Source: Verpa conica (taxonomy: Eukaryota; Ascomycota; Pezizomycetes; Pezizales; Morchellaceae). Taken from it: a stretch of DNA of 64,000 nt. Below the pieces are notes generated by a model that worked only from the letters and a program-made list of their open reading frames with translations, ran no database searches and was not told where the DNA came from. Numbering within the stretch: the stretch's first letter is position 1; every line of letters starts with the position of its first letter. The stretch covers positions 558,001 through 622,000 of the forward strand of contig JAUFSD010000004.1 of the NCBI GenBank assembly GCA_033030425.1, written 5' to 3'. This document shows, piece by piece, positions 33,543 through 47,079 of the stretch. A program made the position numbers and the translations under genes.

Positions 33543-35209
33543 CTAAAACCTAATCTCGTAGCTCCCGGCCCTCGTCATATACCTAACCCACTTGACGCTC
33601 GAATAATTACTCTTCTCGAACACCTTCAAGTATCTCACCAGCAGACCAGATGACGTAAACATCAACAGACTGAAGCTTAATGACAATGGCGGCCGCGACC
33701 ATGCCTTCTGGTTCGTCATTGATGTGAGTGTTGCGTCTGCGGAGAGGACATATTCGCTTTGACCAGTGAACCGGGGTATTCTATGGATGCTCTAGTAAGT
33801 ACTTTGACAAGATAAAAGATAAAAAACTACCTAGTGAGGGCGATGCTTACTTCCAGATAATAATGTTCTCCGAAGGCTCGTATTTAGCCTTTCCTTGACT
33901 TGTCCGAGTTTGAATGCCAGCTGTATTCAAGGGGGTCGGGACACGGACGACAACATTCGTAGCAAAAAGCTTAGTCCCGTAGTTCGCTCTAATTGCGACT
34001 TGATACTCGACTTTCGTCTTTCCAATCTCATTCACGATAGCATGTACCCTAAATGGTAAATTCACATTCTCTGTCGCACGATACCTCATCAACTCGAACT
34101 CTCCGTCCGGCGGTACAAACGAAATAATCCTATCCGTATCGAACTTCCCGAGCTTCACACATTGATGAAACTGACAGTCCTCAAGTGTAACACTTCCAGC
34201 AGCAGCTCTAGTTGCCTTAGTGCCGTTCTTATTACCAGATGGTCTAGTGAGCCCATCTCCATCGAGGAGAAGACGGTCGTTGAGTCCGAATTTACATTCG
34301 GGGGTACCAGAGAGGTAGGCACGCATTATAATCTGACCAGAAACGTCGGCCCGGAGAACGGTACCGCCGGCAGACATAAGGAGATTTACATCCTCAATTA
34401 CATCAACGAAGGCTTCGTTTTTGCGGTATTTAACGTCGGCACGACGCCATGAGAGGGCACCAGTAGCTTGCATGGTGATTCGGGTTGAGTCCTCCTACGA
34501 AGAGTTAGAAGTGTGCTAAATGAGGGGTAGCTACGGGGAGATAATTGAAACTTACTACTGCTCGCTCGGATTTTACTCCTTCGGTTGTGATGTACATCTT
34601 TAGTGTATCGGTCTCTGTGTTTTGGGGATACCCAAAATCCAAGATTTCTGTTTACCCAGTAACGTTTCAGCAATCCGAATCTGAACCCCTATCTAGTTCC
34701 TACTAGCTAAATACCACCCCACTCTCAGAATACCCCACCACTACCACCACCACTTCCCCCGTCTACCCATCTCCGTCTAGTGAATGAAAGACAGTAGAAA
34801 CGCACCATCAAGAAGCTCGTAGATCAATACGAAGTTGTTCTTTACAGCCTCTTCATCAAATTTCCCAAAGTAGCTCTTTCCCAACGCGATCAGCCTGTAT
34901 AGGAACTCGAATACTAGCGCGGCATTGGCGTTGCTTTTCGTCACGGCAACGATGTAGATATTTTCATGCTTAACATGGGAGAAGGTAGTTGATCCGAGCG
35001 TGAGAATTGGAGAACGAACTTGGGCGTTTGAGATGACCTGGATTCGGAAGACATCTGATAGTCGCGGCCGGCCTGTATTGTTTTGGGTTAGGGGAAGATT
35101 CTTTCGGATAGATTATGAAAGGTGAAGCGCAAAGCTTACAGTCGTTTCGAAACTGACGGAAGATTAGATTCTCGCCCTTCTGGTTAAACAGAAGTATTCC
35201 TGAGAGCAT
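33543..35209 (-). CDS. APM4: AP-2 clathrin adaptor complex subunit mu
   Basis: Medium subunit of the plasma-membrane AP-2 adaptor, which binds YxxPhi sorting signals and lipids during endocytosis. Minus-strand exons are 35209-35140, 35072-34806, 34647-34556, 34494-33851 and 33780-33543. They total 1311 nt (436 residues), the usual AP-2 mu length, with introns of 67, 158, 61 and 70 nt. The N-terminal longin domain reads [20 protein letters not shown], then [19 protein letters not shown] and [14 protein letters not shown]. The mu homology domain has [47 protein letters not shown] [26 protein letters not shown] and the C-terminal [17 protein letters not shown]. The choice of AP-2 over AP-1 mu rests on [11 protein letters not shown] and the [13 protein letters not shown] segment. 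Confidence 0.95.
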
Positions 35210-37461
35210 ATCTACTTTCCTGTGTTTGTCGCTTTCTAGACTTCCTTTTTAATGCGGCTCAAGAATTAGTCGCCCGTAGCTGTGTACAGTCCTGTTAAAT
35301 GACGAGTGCGAATTAGAAGATATAGTCTGTAACTTGTGAACGGTCGTTGGTAACAGAATGTACTTTCCAGTCCTCACGGGGGGATGTAGGGAGATGCTCG
35401 GTGCTGCAGGGTGGTCGCTTCAGAGGTGCCGAGATGCCACAGCACAGATCCTAGTCTGGCTTCCAGAACATCACGGGGATGCCTCCAGGCTTGGCAGCAA
35501 CCACGACCGCAACGTACAAGAGTGATCCCCACATGCCCTGCAGAAAAAGTTCTTTCGCTCAGGATTTTCCCATAGCCGGTATTGCTGGCAATTGACAGCA
35601 AGAACCATGTTACCCCTATATATACATGTATGTACCCTAAGTTTCATCTTCTGTGCATATTTTACCCTACATGTAACATACACTTACCTCCCCACAATGG
35701 TTGTGGATGTCGGCGATTGGGCCCAGAGCCCAAGCCGATCTCGTTGGGTCTGGTAATCGTCACACATTTCCCACTTCAGGAATACTTCCGCGGATGTAAA
35801 CAAAAAAGCATGGTAAGAATGCATGGCGAATCTTGGGTTATCCCAACCATAGTGTATGCTGTGCGCCGTTCCCGTTCTCGCGCATATCCATTGTAGGTTG
35901 AGAGATCTTTAGCCAACAGGCTGCGCAGACGTGTGTGCTGCTGCATAAATTTAAACCTGTGATGTGCATCTATGCATGGAGGCTGTAAAGAAGGATGACT
36001 GTTAAGAAGTGGGTTAGACGGACGAACTAAGATACATGGTGTCATTGAACATAGCGAAGTGGTTAGAGTCCTGGCTGTTTGAGGAGCAGTTAAATTTGTT
36101 ACTGGGCTGACGTAGAGGTAACAGGGCAGTGATTTATAGCCTATTTAAATAATGCCCTCAAGTCCCGCCCCACTTTTAATACCTTTGAGTAATCAAATCC
36201 GGCATTGGATCTTATTCCCAAGATGTTATCGGCCCGAGTGATATTCTATGGCTGTAATCATCGCCACACAGGGCCCCGAATATTATGTAGTAAATCCCCC
36301 TAGGTAGTTCCTTTGCGGGTCATAGATATGGGTCTTCCTTCATGGATGGCTAAAAAACTAAGGGCGGGTGAAATTGAGGGATAGTTCTCGTCATTTTCGG
36401 GGTATTCGTCGGCTACGCTTGAGGGAGCAAGTAACTCAATATTCGAGTGACATTTCATGATTGAAATATATTATTTATAGCCTGTATTTCTAGACGTAGT
36501 AATTAATATTGCCATATACCTCTTATCACGTGGTGTAGATTGGGTTAAAAAGGCTTCGTGAGACATTTGTAGTGCTCAGCCAAGTAGTTGACCGGGTAGT
36601 ACTCGACCATCGTGAGAAACTCACCGTAAGAATTCCGACAGCCTGGTTAGGTCTGCATCTTCAAGGTGAGATTGGATTGTTATGCGATGCATGTGTCTTT
36701 GTAGATGAGATGAGAAACATGTTGCACCCCAATGCTTTTTACACCCCTTATCTTCTTCTTTCACTTTAACCCCTGGGGGTTAGTAGATGGTTGAGCTCCC
36801 AACAAGAATTTTGGCGAAATAATTTCACAATTGAGAAACTGTCTGGGGTGGTCTGCGTGGCCTGGTTCTATATGCGTATCAATAGACGCCTAGAACAGAA
36901 AATCATTCTATTAACTCGGGGTCACGAGTGCCATCGGTTTAGAATAATAGAGTTCTCAAGCTGTCCCACTCGTTGGTTGAGTGAATCCTTGGTCATTTTT
37001 TGCCGGCCCAACCGGCGTCGAGTGAGCAGCTTGTGTCTAAAACCTAAATAGGTTCAAAAAAAGAAAAAAAAGAGGCGGAAAGAAACAAATATGTCCCTAC
37101 ATATTTGCCGCCCTGTACGCGACGCGCCGAGGGAAGGCAAAAAAAAGGTTGGCGAAGAGGAAGTGTGGTGGGGTAAAATCATCGCGCCCTGTCACGTGCT
37201 GTTACTAAGCTCATTCCCCCGCTGTTTCCAGGGCGCAACCCTACTATAATAGTACCGATGGCCCCTCCATTCTCCAATTTTCTGCGTCCATCAACCTCCC
37301 CAACCTTCCATCGTTCCCGAACCCTTCTTTCCCTACATCCCTTCTTCCCGCTCAACTCATCTCCTAAGTCTCTCTGTATCTCTTTCTTGCGAGCGGAAGT
37401 TCCTCTCGTTTTATCATCGTAGCTGCAAAGTCCCGAGCGGAAAAAACATTCATAATTAGCC
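35210..37461. other. divergent intergenic region between AP-2 mu and NAP1
   Basis: 2.25 kb. Short open frames (35582-35896, 36572-37051 and others) show no known domain. A box-A-like motif near 36051 was examined and not accepted as a tRNA. The last 400 bp before NAP1 is C/T-rich, consistent with its promoter and leader. Confidence 0.55.
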
Positions 37462-38994
37462 ATGTCCGAACCCATCAGGAATAAGAAGCTCGACACCCTC
37501 GCTGGTGCTCCGTAAGTTAATAACTCTCCTCTTAGTTGGATTTCACTTGTTTATCTAGCTGGGAGCAACGCAACTAACCGCCATGGAAAAAAACCAGCAC
37601 CCCGCAAAACACTCCTTCCGTCAATGCCCCAATCAATTCTCATGCTGTTGAGCCAAAGGTTTCGACTATCCAAGAAGGTTTGTAATCGTGTTCGCCACTT
37701 CACCCTATGAAACAACTTTTTTCTTTTCATTCCTCTATTTTTTCGCTGACCGGTGGCGGAATTCTCTTAATAGAAAAGTTTGACCGCGCTGCCGCCGCTT
37801 CAATCTTTGCCTCTGACCCCCGGTTGGTGTCGATGATTCAAGGAAAGCTCGGCTCGCTTGTCGGGCGTTCTTCCGGCTATATCGAATCTCTTCCGGCTCC
37901 CGTCCGCCGCCGTATCGCTGGCTTGAAGGGTGTTCAGAAGGAACACTCTAAGCTCGAGGCCGAGTTTCAGGAGGAGGTTTTGCAACTCGAGAAGAAGTAC
38001 TTTGCTAAATTCACTCCTCTGTACGAGAAGCGTGCCAAGATCGTCAATGGTGTTGCCGAGCCCTCAGAAGAAGAGGTCAAGGCTGGAAAAGCAGATGACG
38101 AGGAGGATGATGAGGAGAAGGAGGCGGAGGTTAAAACCGAGGAAAAGAAGGATACAGAGGACCTTAAAGGTGTTCCGGAGTTCTGGTTATCTGCCATGAA
38201 GAACCATCTCTCGCTCGCTGAGACTATCACTGATAGGGATGAGGCTGCCCTTAAGCACCTTACTGATATCCGCATGACTTACCTCGACCGTCCCGGCTTC
38301 AAACTCATCTTTGAGTTTGCCGAAAACGACTTCTTCTCTAATAAAGAGATCACTAAGACCTACTATTACCAGGAGGAGAGCGGCTATGGTGGTGATTTCA
38401 TCTATGACCATGCCGAGGGTGACAAGATCAACTGGAAAGAAGGCAAAGATCTTACTGTCCGTGTAGAGAGTAAGAAACAGCGCAATAAGAGTATGTGTTT
38501 CACTATCTATTCTGAGTTTCTCTCTAGGGTCTTTTCATCCTAACACCTTTAGCAGACACCAAGCAGACCCGCGTCGTAAAGAGGACAGTTCCGACCGAGA
38601 GTTTCTTCAACTTCTTCTCTCCACCAGAGGCCACTGGCGGTGATGAAGAGGACGATGATGCTTCCACTGAACTCGAGGAAAGACTAGAACTCGACTACCA
38701 CCTCGGTGAGGACATCAAGGAGAAACTCATCCCTCGTGCCGTCGACTGGTACACTGGCGAAGCTCTTCAGTTCGAAGAGCTAGAAGATGACATGGATAAC
38801 GAGGAGTTTGACGATGATGAGGATGATGATGATGAGCTGAGCGAAGACAGGGATGATGATGATGAAGAGTCAGAAGATGAGGTAACTTCCATATTCAATC
38901 TTTGGATTTTAATTTCTCAGACGTATGCTTACAATATATTCAGGATGATGGTACAAAGCCTAAGCAGGAGGCTGCCGACTGCAAGCAAAGCTAA
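37462..38994 (+). CDS. NAP1: nucleosome assembly protein 1
   Basis: Histone H2A-H2B chaperone that shuttles between cytoplasm and nucleus. Exons are 37462-37511, 37598-37677, 37774-38490, 38556-38881 and 38944-38994 (1224 nt, 407 residues, phases consistent). The long dimerisation helix ([19 protein letters not shown] and [16 protein letters not shown]) is followed by [33 protein letters not shown] and [14 protein letters not shown] of the NAP domain. Then comes [20 protein letters not shown] and a strongly acidic Asp/Glu tail. The last exon ends in CKQS, a CaaX-type C-terminus as in animal NAP1L1 (CKQQ), so prenylation is possible. Length and domain order match fungal NAP1. Confidence 0.96.
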
Positions 38995-40597
38995 ATGGAT
39001 TAATTGTTACCTCTCTCCCCAAGTAGTCAATTCTGACTATCATGTTCCATGAGCCTATGAGTGTATGTCTGAGTGTTCCTCGGAGGATCTTTCTAGGAAC
39101 TTTGGAGTGGGCAAAATAGCAGGGGGTATATATCGGTAGGGTGCAAAGAAAGGAAAAAGTGGTCTTGTGCTAGGAAATTTGTTTCTCTTTTCATTTTCAA
39201 ACCCCTTTATAAACTATTACGATCACTTAGTGGGTCACTTTTTTTTTTTTTTTTTTTCTTGTGTTCTGTCCTGTGTTCAGTCAGGACAGAAGTGTGTAGC
39301 TTTGTCCTGTCCTATTTACTCTACTGCTCTCTGTGTTTTTTTCTCTCCGGATTTTCCCTTTCCTTTTCCTTCTAAATTCTTCCTGTGGCGAATGCCTATG
39401 TGTCCTGTTCATGGATTTTTGCGTGTGATGTGGCTGGGAATGGATGTCGTGTACGTGCACTATTGGGGATGATGTTATGAATTACTGGCTTTCCATCGCA
39501 AGCTCCGAATCCCGTATATTGGTTGCCACAGCGACTATGCTGAGGTTTGTGTCCATGACGAGGAAACTTGAGTTGTATTGGGCAGGAAGGTAGGAGAACT
39601 TGTGGAATTTTCGGGTTTAGGCGGCACTACAGTGGCGTCTAGTAAAGTTGAGGAGGGATGAAATAGTTCTTACATACTACACTAAAGTTAGGAGTCTCAG
39701 GGGGGGGCGGTATCGAACTGTACATCAGTTCATTATTCATTATTATTTATCTCGTGTTTAATAGTTTAGGAATTCAAAAGACCGGATGATTCTCCAGTAC
39801 ATCTGGGTCAAGAAGTGAGGCTCTAGATAAACGGCCGGTCTAGGATTTTGCGCGCGGGTGCAGGGTCAGATCAGGTACATGCGCTCGATTCTGCCCAACT
39901 GCCGTTTGTGGGGGTAAGGACACGACCACCGGTATAGGCACGGTGAACATTCAAGCATTTAGGAGTAGAAATGCTCTAAGCAGCTTTTAGATACGGAATT
40001 ATGATGGTTGCATAAGAACTCGGCTGTCTAGAGATAGTAAGAGATACATGTATATACTGAAGATAAGCTCAAATTCCAATGTTCTGATGAGAGGGGGAAG
40101 GCATGAGGAAGGAAGCAGCCTCTAAATGTGTCTTTCCTGAGACATCTTAACCCGCCTCGTCCTGCCCCTTTTCGCCGGGGGTTCAGTGCCAAGCAACCTC
40201 GGGGTCTCTCCCATCATATCCTCGCTCACCTTTCTCTTGTTCCGTTCAATCAGTCCTGGCTCAAATTTATTTCCTTGTGCCCACCACCGAGATTCCAGTA
40301 TTTCACCGGAAAACTCGAAAAAGGGTCTTCTAGAAAGCTGTCAGCTTCTACCAGCTATTCTTCATCACTCTAAGGAACAACAACCACCCCGCCCTGAATC
40401 TAACTTCATCCCCTCCTCATCAACTACAACTGGCAACCACCTTAAACTTCATCACCACTCCCGTTTCCCGGTCCCCTCTTCATCCTTTATTATTATTTGT
40501 TCGAGTTACTTGACCTCAGGCCAACCATCTTCATCAATAACCCCCTTGGAGGAGAACTATAGTTCTACCTGCTAGCCTATAGCATTAGGGGACAGTC
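38995..40597. other. intergenic region between NAP1 and myosin V
   Basis: It contains the NAP1 3' flank with a 19-nt T run (39239-39257) and a C/T-rich stretch from about 40130 that is probably the myosin V leader. Open frames at 40128-40575 are composition effects. No other gene was recognised. Confidence 0.6.
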
Positions 40598-43500
40598 ATG
40601 GCGCACACGTACAATATCGAGACTGGGGCGTGGATCCAGGACCCTCAAGAAGGGTGGGTCTCGTCCAAGGTTATTTCAAAGAATGTAACTGGGACAACAG
40701 CTACTTTAGTGTTTGAAATTACTCAGGGAGACCGAGTAGGAGAGGTAGGATACTTTTGAATTCTTTCCCGGGTAAAGGAATAAGGGCTGATGAAAATTCA
40801 TTACAGAAAATCACCAAAACAACATCGCTTATTGTACTTGAAGGGAATGAAGAAGATAAAGATCTCCCACCGTTAATGAATCCTCCCGTTCTCGAGGCTT
40901 CAGACGATCTTACAAGTTTATCACATTTGAACGAGCCAGCAGGTACTTATCTGGAGATTGGACCCTTATTAGTAACTTGCGTTAGTTTGCTCATTCCGTA
41001 TAGTTTTACAGGCCATCAAACTTCGATATGCGAAGCGCGAAATTTACACTTATTCTGGTATTGTCCTTATTGCGACAAATCCGTTTGATCGGATGGACTA
41101 CCTCTACGATCCTGGCCTTGTACAGGCCTATGCTGGGAAAAGGCGAGAGGATCAGGATCCCCATCTATTCGCAATCGCTGATACTGCTTACCAGTGAGAA
41201 CCCCTAGAAGTGACGGGTAGTGAGTTTCCCAGCTAATAGATGTTTCCTAGGGCAATGGTTCGAGACGACAAGAATCAAACTATCGTTGTGTCGGGAGAGT
41301 CTGGTGCTGGTAAGACAGTCAGCGCGAAGTATATCATGCGATACTTTGCTACCGTCGAAGACCCAAGCAGACCAGGTAAACGGAAAAAGAGTCCATTGGG
41401 CGAAGTCATGAGCAAGACAGAGGAACAGATCCTAGCTACCAATCCAATCATGGAAGCTTTCGGTAACGCGAAGACAACCCGTAATGATAATTCGTCTCGT
41501 TTCGGAAAGTACATTGAGATCTTGTTTGACAAGAACATTGACATTGTGGGGGCAAAGATCCGGACATACTTACTCGAGCGATCTAGGTTGGTTTACCAAC
41601 CGGCAACGGAGAGAAATTACCATATCTTCTACCAGTTAATTGCGGGATCTTCGGATGAAGAGAAGAAGTCATTAGGACTTATGGCTGTAGAGGAATATAG
41701 CTATTTGAACCAGGGAGGAGACCCGAATATTCCGCATGTCGATGATGCTGCCGAGTTCAAGTATACTCGGGAAGCCCTTGGAACGATTGGTGTCCCAGAG
41801 ATCACTCAAACTCGTATTTGGAAAGTTTTGGCAGCGTTACTTCATCTTGGTAACACAAATATTGAAGCTTCTCGGGGAGGGTCTATACTCTCAGCTTCAG
41901 AGCCATCGTTAGTCAAGGCTTGTGAACTTCTCGGGGTTGATGCCGAAGAATTCGCAAAGTGGACAACAAAGAAGCAATTGGTTATGCGAAACGAGAAGAC
42001 TGTCTCCCCATTGAGCCAGAAGCAAGCACTTGTTGTTCGTGATTCTATCTCTAAATTCATCTATTCGAGTTTGTTTGATTGGCTCGTGGAGACTATTAAT
42101 GCCGGATTGGCGACGGAGGAGGTTAGAGAGAAAGTCAAGTCCTTCATTGGAGTGTTGGATATCTATGGTTTCGAGCATTTTAAGCGCAATTCTTTCGAAC
42201 AATTTTGTATAAACTACGCCAACGAAAAACTTCAACAAGAGTTCAACCAACACGTTTTCAAGCTTGAGCAGGAGGAGTATGCGAGGGAGCAAATCAACTG
42301 GGCATATATCGAGTTCTCTGATAACCGACCTTGTATCGACTTGATTGAAGGAAAGCTCGGTGTTCTCTCTCTTTTGGATGAAGAATCTCGCCTTCCTGCG
42401 GGCACTGATGATAGTTTTGTCAACAAGCTTCATCAGAACTTCGGTAGTGGCAAGCCCAAGGATTTTCCTTATCAGAAGCCCCGATTTGGGAAATCTTCGT
42501 TCACTGTGTGCCATTACGCTGTCGATGTTACCTATGATTCTGAAGGCTTTATTGAGAAGAATAGGGATACAGTGCCAGATGAACATTTAGAACTGCTGAA
42601 AGCTTCTACGAACCCGTTTCTCACGGAGGTTCTCCTAGCTGGGTCTTCCGCTAGAGACAAGGAGATAGCTGCCCCAGCCAAGGTGGGTGCTGTACCCGCT
42701 GCACCCGGCGCACCCGGCGCACCCGGAAGAAGAGCTGGTGCTACTGTACGGAAACCAACTCTGGGTGGTATTTTCAAATCTTCGCTCATTGACCTCATGG
42801 GCACCATTGGGGGCACTAACGTTCACTATATCCGTTGTATCAAACCGAACGAAGCGAAGGTGGCATGGAAATTTGAAGGACCTATGGTTCTTAGCCAACT
42901 TCAAGCTTGTGGTGTTTTGGAAACTGTAAAGATCAGTTGTGCTGGTTATCCAACCCGATGGACATATGAGGAATTTGCTAGCCGTTATTACATGTTGATT
43001 GAGTCAGATAAGTGGAAGTCTGGGAGCATTAGAGACGTTGGGCTCTGTATCCTACAGAGGACAATCCCGGCAGAGGGACATCCTAAGGATGGGCAGAAGG
43101 ATGGCAAGGATAAATTCCAGTTAGGAATGTCAAAGATCTTTTTCCGAGCGGGGATGGTATGTGGTCCTTATTTAATAATCACGGATTTTTTTTTTTTTTT
43201 TGGTTGTTGCTTACTACGTTTTTAGTTGGCATATCTTGAGAATATGCGGACAAGTCGCTTGAACGAATGCGCGATCTTGATTCAGAAGAACTTGAGAAAG
43301 AAATATTATAGACGGAAGTATCTAGAGGCTCGTGCTTCAATAATGAACGTCCAGGCATGGTCTAGGGGGTATCTTGCTCGGAAGGAGGCACAAGAGATGC
43401 GGACAGTTAGAGCAGTTACTACTATTCAAAGGTTCTGGCGTGGTTCGAAAGAGCGCAAGGCTTACCACAAGATACGCAACAATGTTATTGCAATGCAAGC

Positions 43501-45895
43501 TCGTAAGTGTATCTTTATAAGTCGTACCAGTAATATTCCAGGCTAACGTTTTTCAAGTGGCCAAGGGTTACCTGACAAGGAAGAGTATTACCGATCGGAT
43601 AATTGGAAACGCTGTGAGATATATTCAAAAGGCCTGGCGGTCAAGGTATATTGTCCTTCCTAAATTCCTTATAGGGGTGAAAACTAATGTTTTCTTACTT
43701 TAGGCGATTCCTGAAGGCCTGGAGAACTTATCGAAGGAGGTGTATCTATATTCAGAGTGTTTGGAGGGGTAAGCTTGCTCGGCGACAGTACAGGACGATG
43801 CGCGAGGAAGCACGCGACCTTAAGCAGATATCGTACAAACTCGAGAATAAGGTTGTTGAACTTACCCAAACGGTAGGCAAGCTCAAGCAGGACAATAAAG
43901 CACTACTAGAGAAAGTGGAAAGCTTCGACAACCAAGTCAAGAACTGGCGAACAAAGCATGCGACACTCGAGAATCGAAACAAGGAACTACAGCTGGAAGC
44001 AAACCAAGCCGGTATCGCTGCAGCTCGACTGTCACAAATGGACGATGAAATGAAGGTATTGCAGCGCCAATTTGATGAATCGACGGCAAACATGAAGAGA
44101 CTGCAAGAAGAGGGCAAATCTTTGCGGGAGGCACTATCGAATAGGACATCGGAGCTTGACGTCATCAAGTCTCGCGATCAAGCCCACGAAGATGAAAAGA
44201 TGACACTCAGACAACAGATCCAAGCCTTGGAGGACCAGCTCCAACATGCAGGTCCACCGATCGAGGAGAATGGTGTAGTAGAAAAACCAGCAGGTGGTCT
44301 TGCTAATGGGCTCATTAATTTTGTGTCGAACAAGAAGCCAAAGCGACGTAGTGCTGAGATTGGTAGGTTTGAGGGTGATGGGATGTACCGGTCTTCATAT
44401 CAGACTCGTCCTGTTTCAATGATGCCTCAATCCGTACCCATTCGCAATCGGGATCTTGAAGCGTTGGCTTTCAGTCCTGTTGAGAATAATGAGTATGAGC
44501 TACACAGGATACTTGAAGATGACGAAGGACTGAGTGACGAGGTTGCCATTGGTTTAGTTAGGAATCTTAAGATTCCACAGCCTAACCCCCAGAACCCGTT
44601 GCTAGAGAAGGAAGTCTTGTTCCCAGCCTACATTATCAATGTGGTTACCTCAGAGATGTGGAACAATGGATTTGTAAAGGAGTCTGAGCGCTTTTTGGCG
44701 AATGTCATGCAATCGATACAGCATGAGGTTATGGTAGGTTGATTAAGGCTTTTAGTACGAAAAATTAAAAACTAATTAATTACGATTTAGGCTCATGATG
44801 GTGATGACGCCATCAACCAAGGCGCATTCTGGCTCTCCAACGTCCATGAGATGTTATCGTTCGTATTTCTCGCTGAAGATTGGTACGAGATCCAGAAGAA
44901 GGACGACTACGAGTATGACCGGCTATTGGAGATAGTCAAACATGATTTAGAGAGTCTCGAGTTCAATATCTACCATACATGGATGAAGGTCCTTAAGAGA
45001 AGATTGCATAAGATGATTGTCCCGGCGATCATTGAGTCGCAGTCACTTCCAGGATTCATTACCAACGACGGTAATAGGTTCTTAAACAAGTTCCTGCAGA
45101 CGTCAAGTACACCTGCGTACAGCATGGATGATCTTTTGAGTCTTCTCAACAAGATCTACAAGGCACTGAGGGGATACTTTATTGAGGATTCTATTATTAC
45201 TCAGGCAGTCACTGAGCTCCTGAAGCTCGTTGGTGTTACGGCATTCAACGATCTTCTGCTGAGGAGGAATTTCTTGTCGTGGAAGCGTGGATTGCAGATT
45301 AATTACAACATCACCCGTATCGAAGAGTGGTGTAAGAGTCATGATATGCCTGAGGGAACACTTCAACTCGAGCACTTAATGGTAAACATACTTCTTTCTA
45401 TACATATACTATAATTTACTAACAACCTTTTAGCAAGCCACAAAACTTCTGCAACTCAAGAAGGCTACACTTAGCGATATCGAGATTATTCAAGACATCT
45501 GCTGGATGCTCTCACCAAATCAAATCCAGAAGCTCCTCAACCAGTACTTGGTGGCCGACTACGAACAGCCTATCAACGGCGAGATTATGAAAGCCGTCGC
45601 TTCAAGGGTTACCGAGAAGAGTGATGTTTTGTTGCTCCAGGCTGTTGATATGGACGATAGTGGTCCGTATGAAATTGCAGAGCCACGACAGATTACTGCA
45701 CTCGAGACATACCTTCCGTCATACTTGCAAACTTCTCGTTTAAGAAGACTTGCAGACATTGTATCTGCATCTGCCCAGGCACGTGCAGACCAGGCTGCAC
45801 GAGAGGAAGCGATGAAAACTGGCCTCGGGATCATTGATGTTGAGATGAAACAAGCAATAACTCCCGTGGGTGAATTAGAGCCGGTACATGAGTAA
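40598..45895 (+). CDS. MYO2: class V myosin heavy chain
   Basis: Actin-based cargo motor for polarised vesicle and organelle transport. Exons are 40598-40744, 40807-40942, 41004-41193, 41251-43156, 43226-43502, 43558-43645, 43704-44733, 44791-45381 and 45434-45895 (4827 nt, 1608 residues, all phases consistent; introns 52-69 nt). The SH3-like N-terminus is followed by the motor: P-loop GESGAGKT at residues 173-180, switch I NDNSSRFGKYIEI, switch II DIYGFEHF, actin-binding ALLHLGNTNIEAS-type core and VHYIRCIKPN near loop 2. The lever arm has six or so IQ motifs (exons 5-7, from about residue 794), then a coiled coil and the C-terminal dilute/cargo-binding domain (about 1290-1480, with SNVHEMLSFVFLAEDWYE). 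A short Ala/Pro/Gly loop (GAVPAAPGAPGAPG) interrupts loop 2. Length is usual for fungal myosin V. Confidence 0.97.
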
Positions 45896-47079
45896 TAAAC
45901 AACCATTGTAAGTTCCGCACAGACATGAAATTTTTGTGGGGAGTAATTCTGACTAGAATTGTGTAGTTTCTTGACTTTATTCTGTAATGAGTTTGATGAC
46001 ATTGATGAAAGAAAGAAAGAAAGCCACCTGCTGGCCTGGGAAGGGAGGAGCTATTGTCAAAAAGCTGCTATAAAAATTTCTCTGGTCCAGGCTATATCCG
46101 CATTTTCTTTATTTTGGATACTTGAAAGCGAGTTTGAAACTTGAAGTATTTTATATGAGTTGTAACTTGTTTGTCGCGCGTGTGGAAGCCGGATGGGCTA
46201 GGGAACTTGGGGTCTGGGTTGGGTGTGGGTTGTGGACTGTAGAGAGCGCGCATGTTGGTCGGTTTTTTTTTCTTTTGATCTTTGGTTAATCTTTATCCTC
46301 ATACCTTTTTTAGTCACTTATTTTGGAAGGATTTGTTCGCAATTCTCTAGTTTCCTTTCCATCTGTTCATTTTTTGTTTGGCATCCACCTTGACAGAAGG
46401 GGGGGGGGGTGATTATCATACCAATTTTTATCTTCCTGGAATTTGGCTGCCTTTCCTTTTTCCCATATTTTCCCCCATTTGTAAATCGCATAGAATTTTA
46501 TTAGCCAGTGTTTTCGCAACATATCTAAATACAAAGCCTGTTTGTTTATTAGTATCATAAAGAGCGATATTCTCTTTCAGCCTGCATATTGTATGTAGCC
46601 CATAAGTCTTGAGATAGGGCGGCATATCACATACTATCACTCGCGAAAGAAGAAATGTTTGTCGGCAGTTGGCCAGTAGGGATCACATGGCCAGGGACTA
46701 TAGTAAACACGACCAGAATGAGCAAAAAAGTCGAGATGTGAGCCCCACCTTCACCGTACCAAGGGGGGGAACAAAAACAAAAGTGGATATCTCCCCCTCA
46801 CTTTACAGTATCTAGGCCTTGGCAGAGGACTCCGTGTGACTTTTGATCGACGAGGCTTAATCCTGTCCATGTCTGGAATCATCACACGGCAACCGGGCAG
46901 AGGAGTCTTTAAATACCGCAGCCTGTCCCCCTCGTCTTGCAACATTCCATCATTGTCTAGATTAGCGAGACTGTGAGTTTGATGCCCCCCCCTCGCAAAA
47001 AGTGTCTGGCTATTTAACTGACTTGTCCTTTCTCTACACAGTTTCCATCCCAACTTCTCCCTCACGCCACTCACCCACA
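45896..47079. other. intergenic region; nothing recognised
   Basis: T-rich 3' flank of myosin V and the promoter side of the ankyrin gene. CTCTACACAG at 47032-47041 could be the acceptor of an intron in the 5' leader of the next gene. A G-run lies near 46400. Confidence 0.55.

Noticed and set aside
36042..36115. possible tRNA beginning ATAGCGAAGTGG (perfect A box)
   Set aside because: No matching B box, and the anticodon and T arms do not fold.
41909..42586. 225-codon minus-strand frame
   Set aside because: Antisense shadow of the myosin V motor domain.
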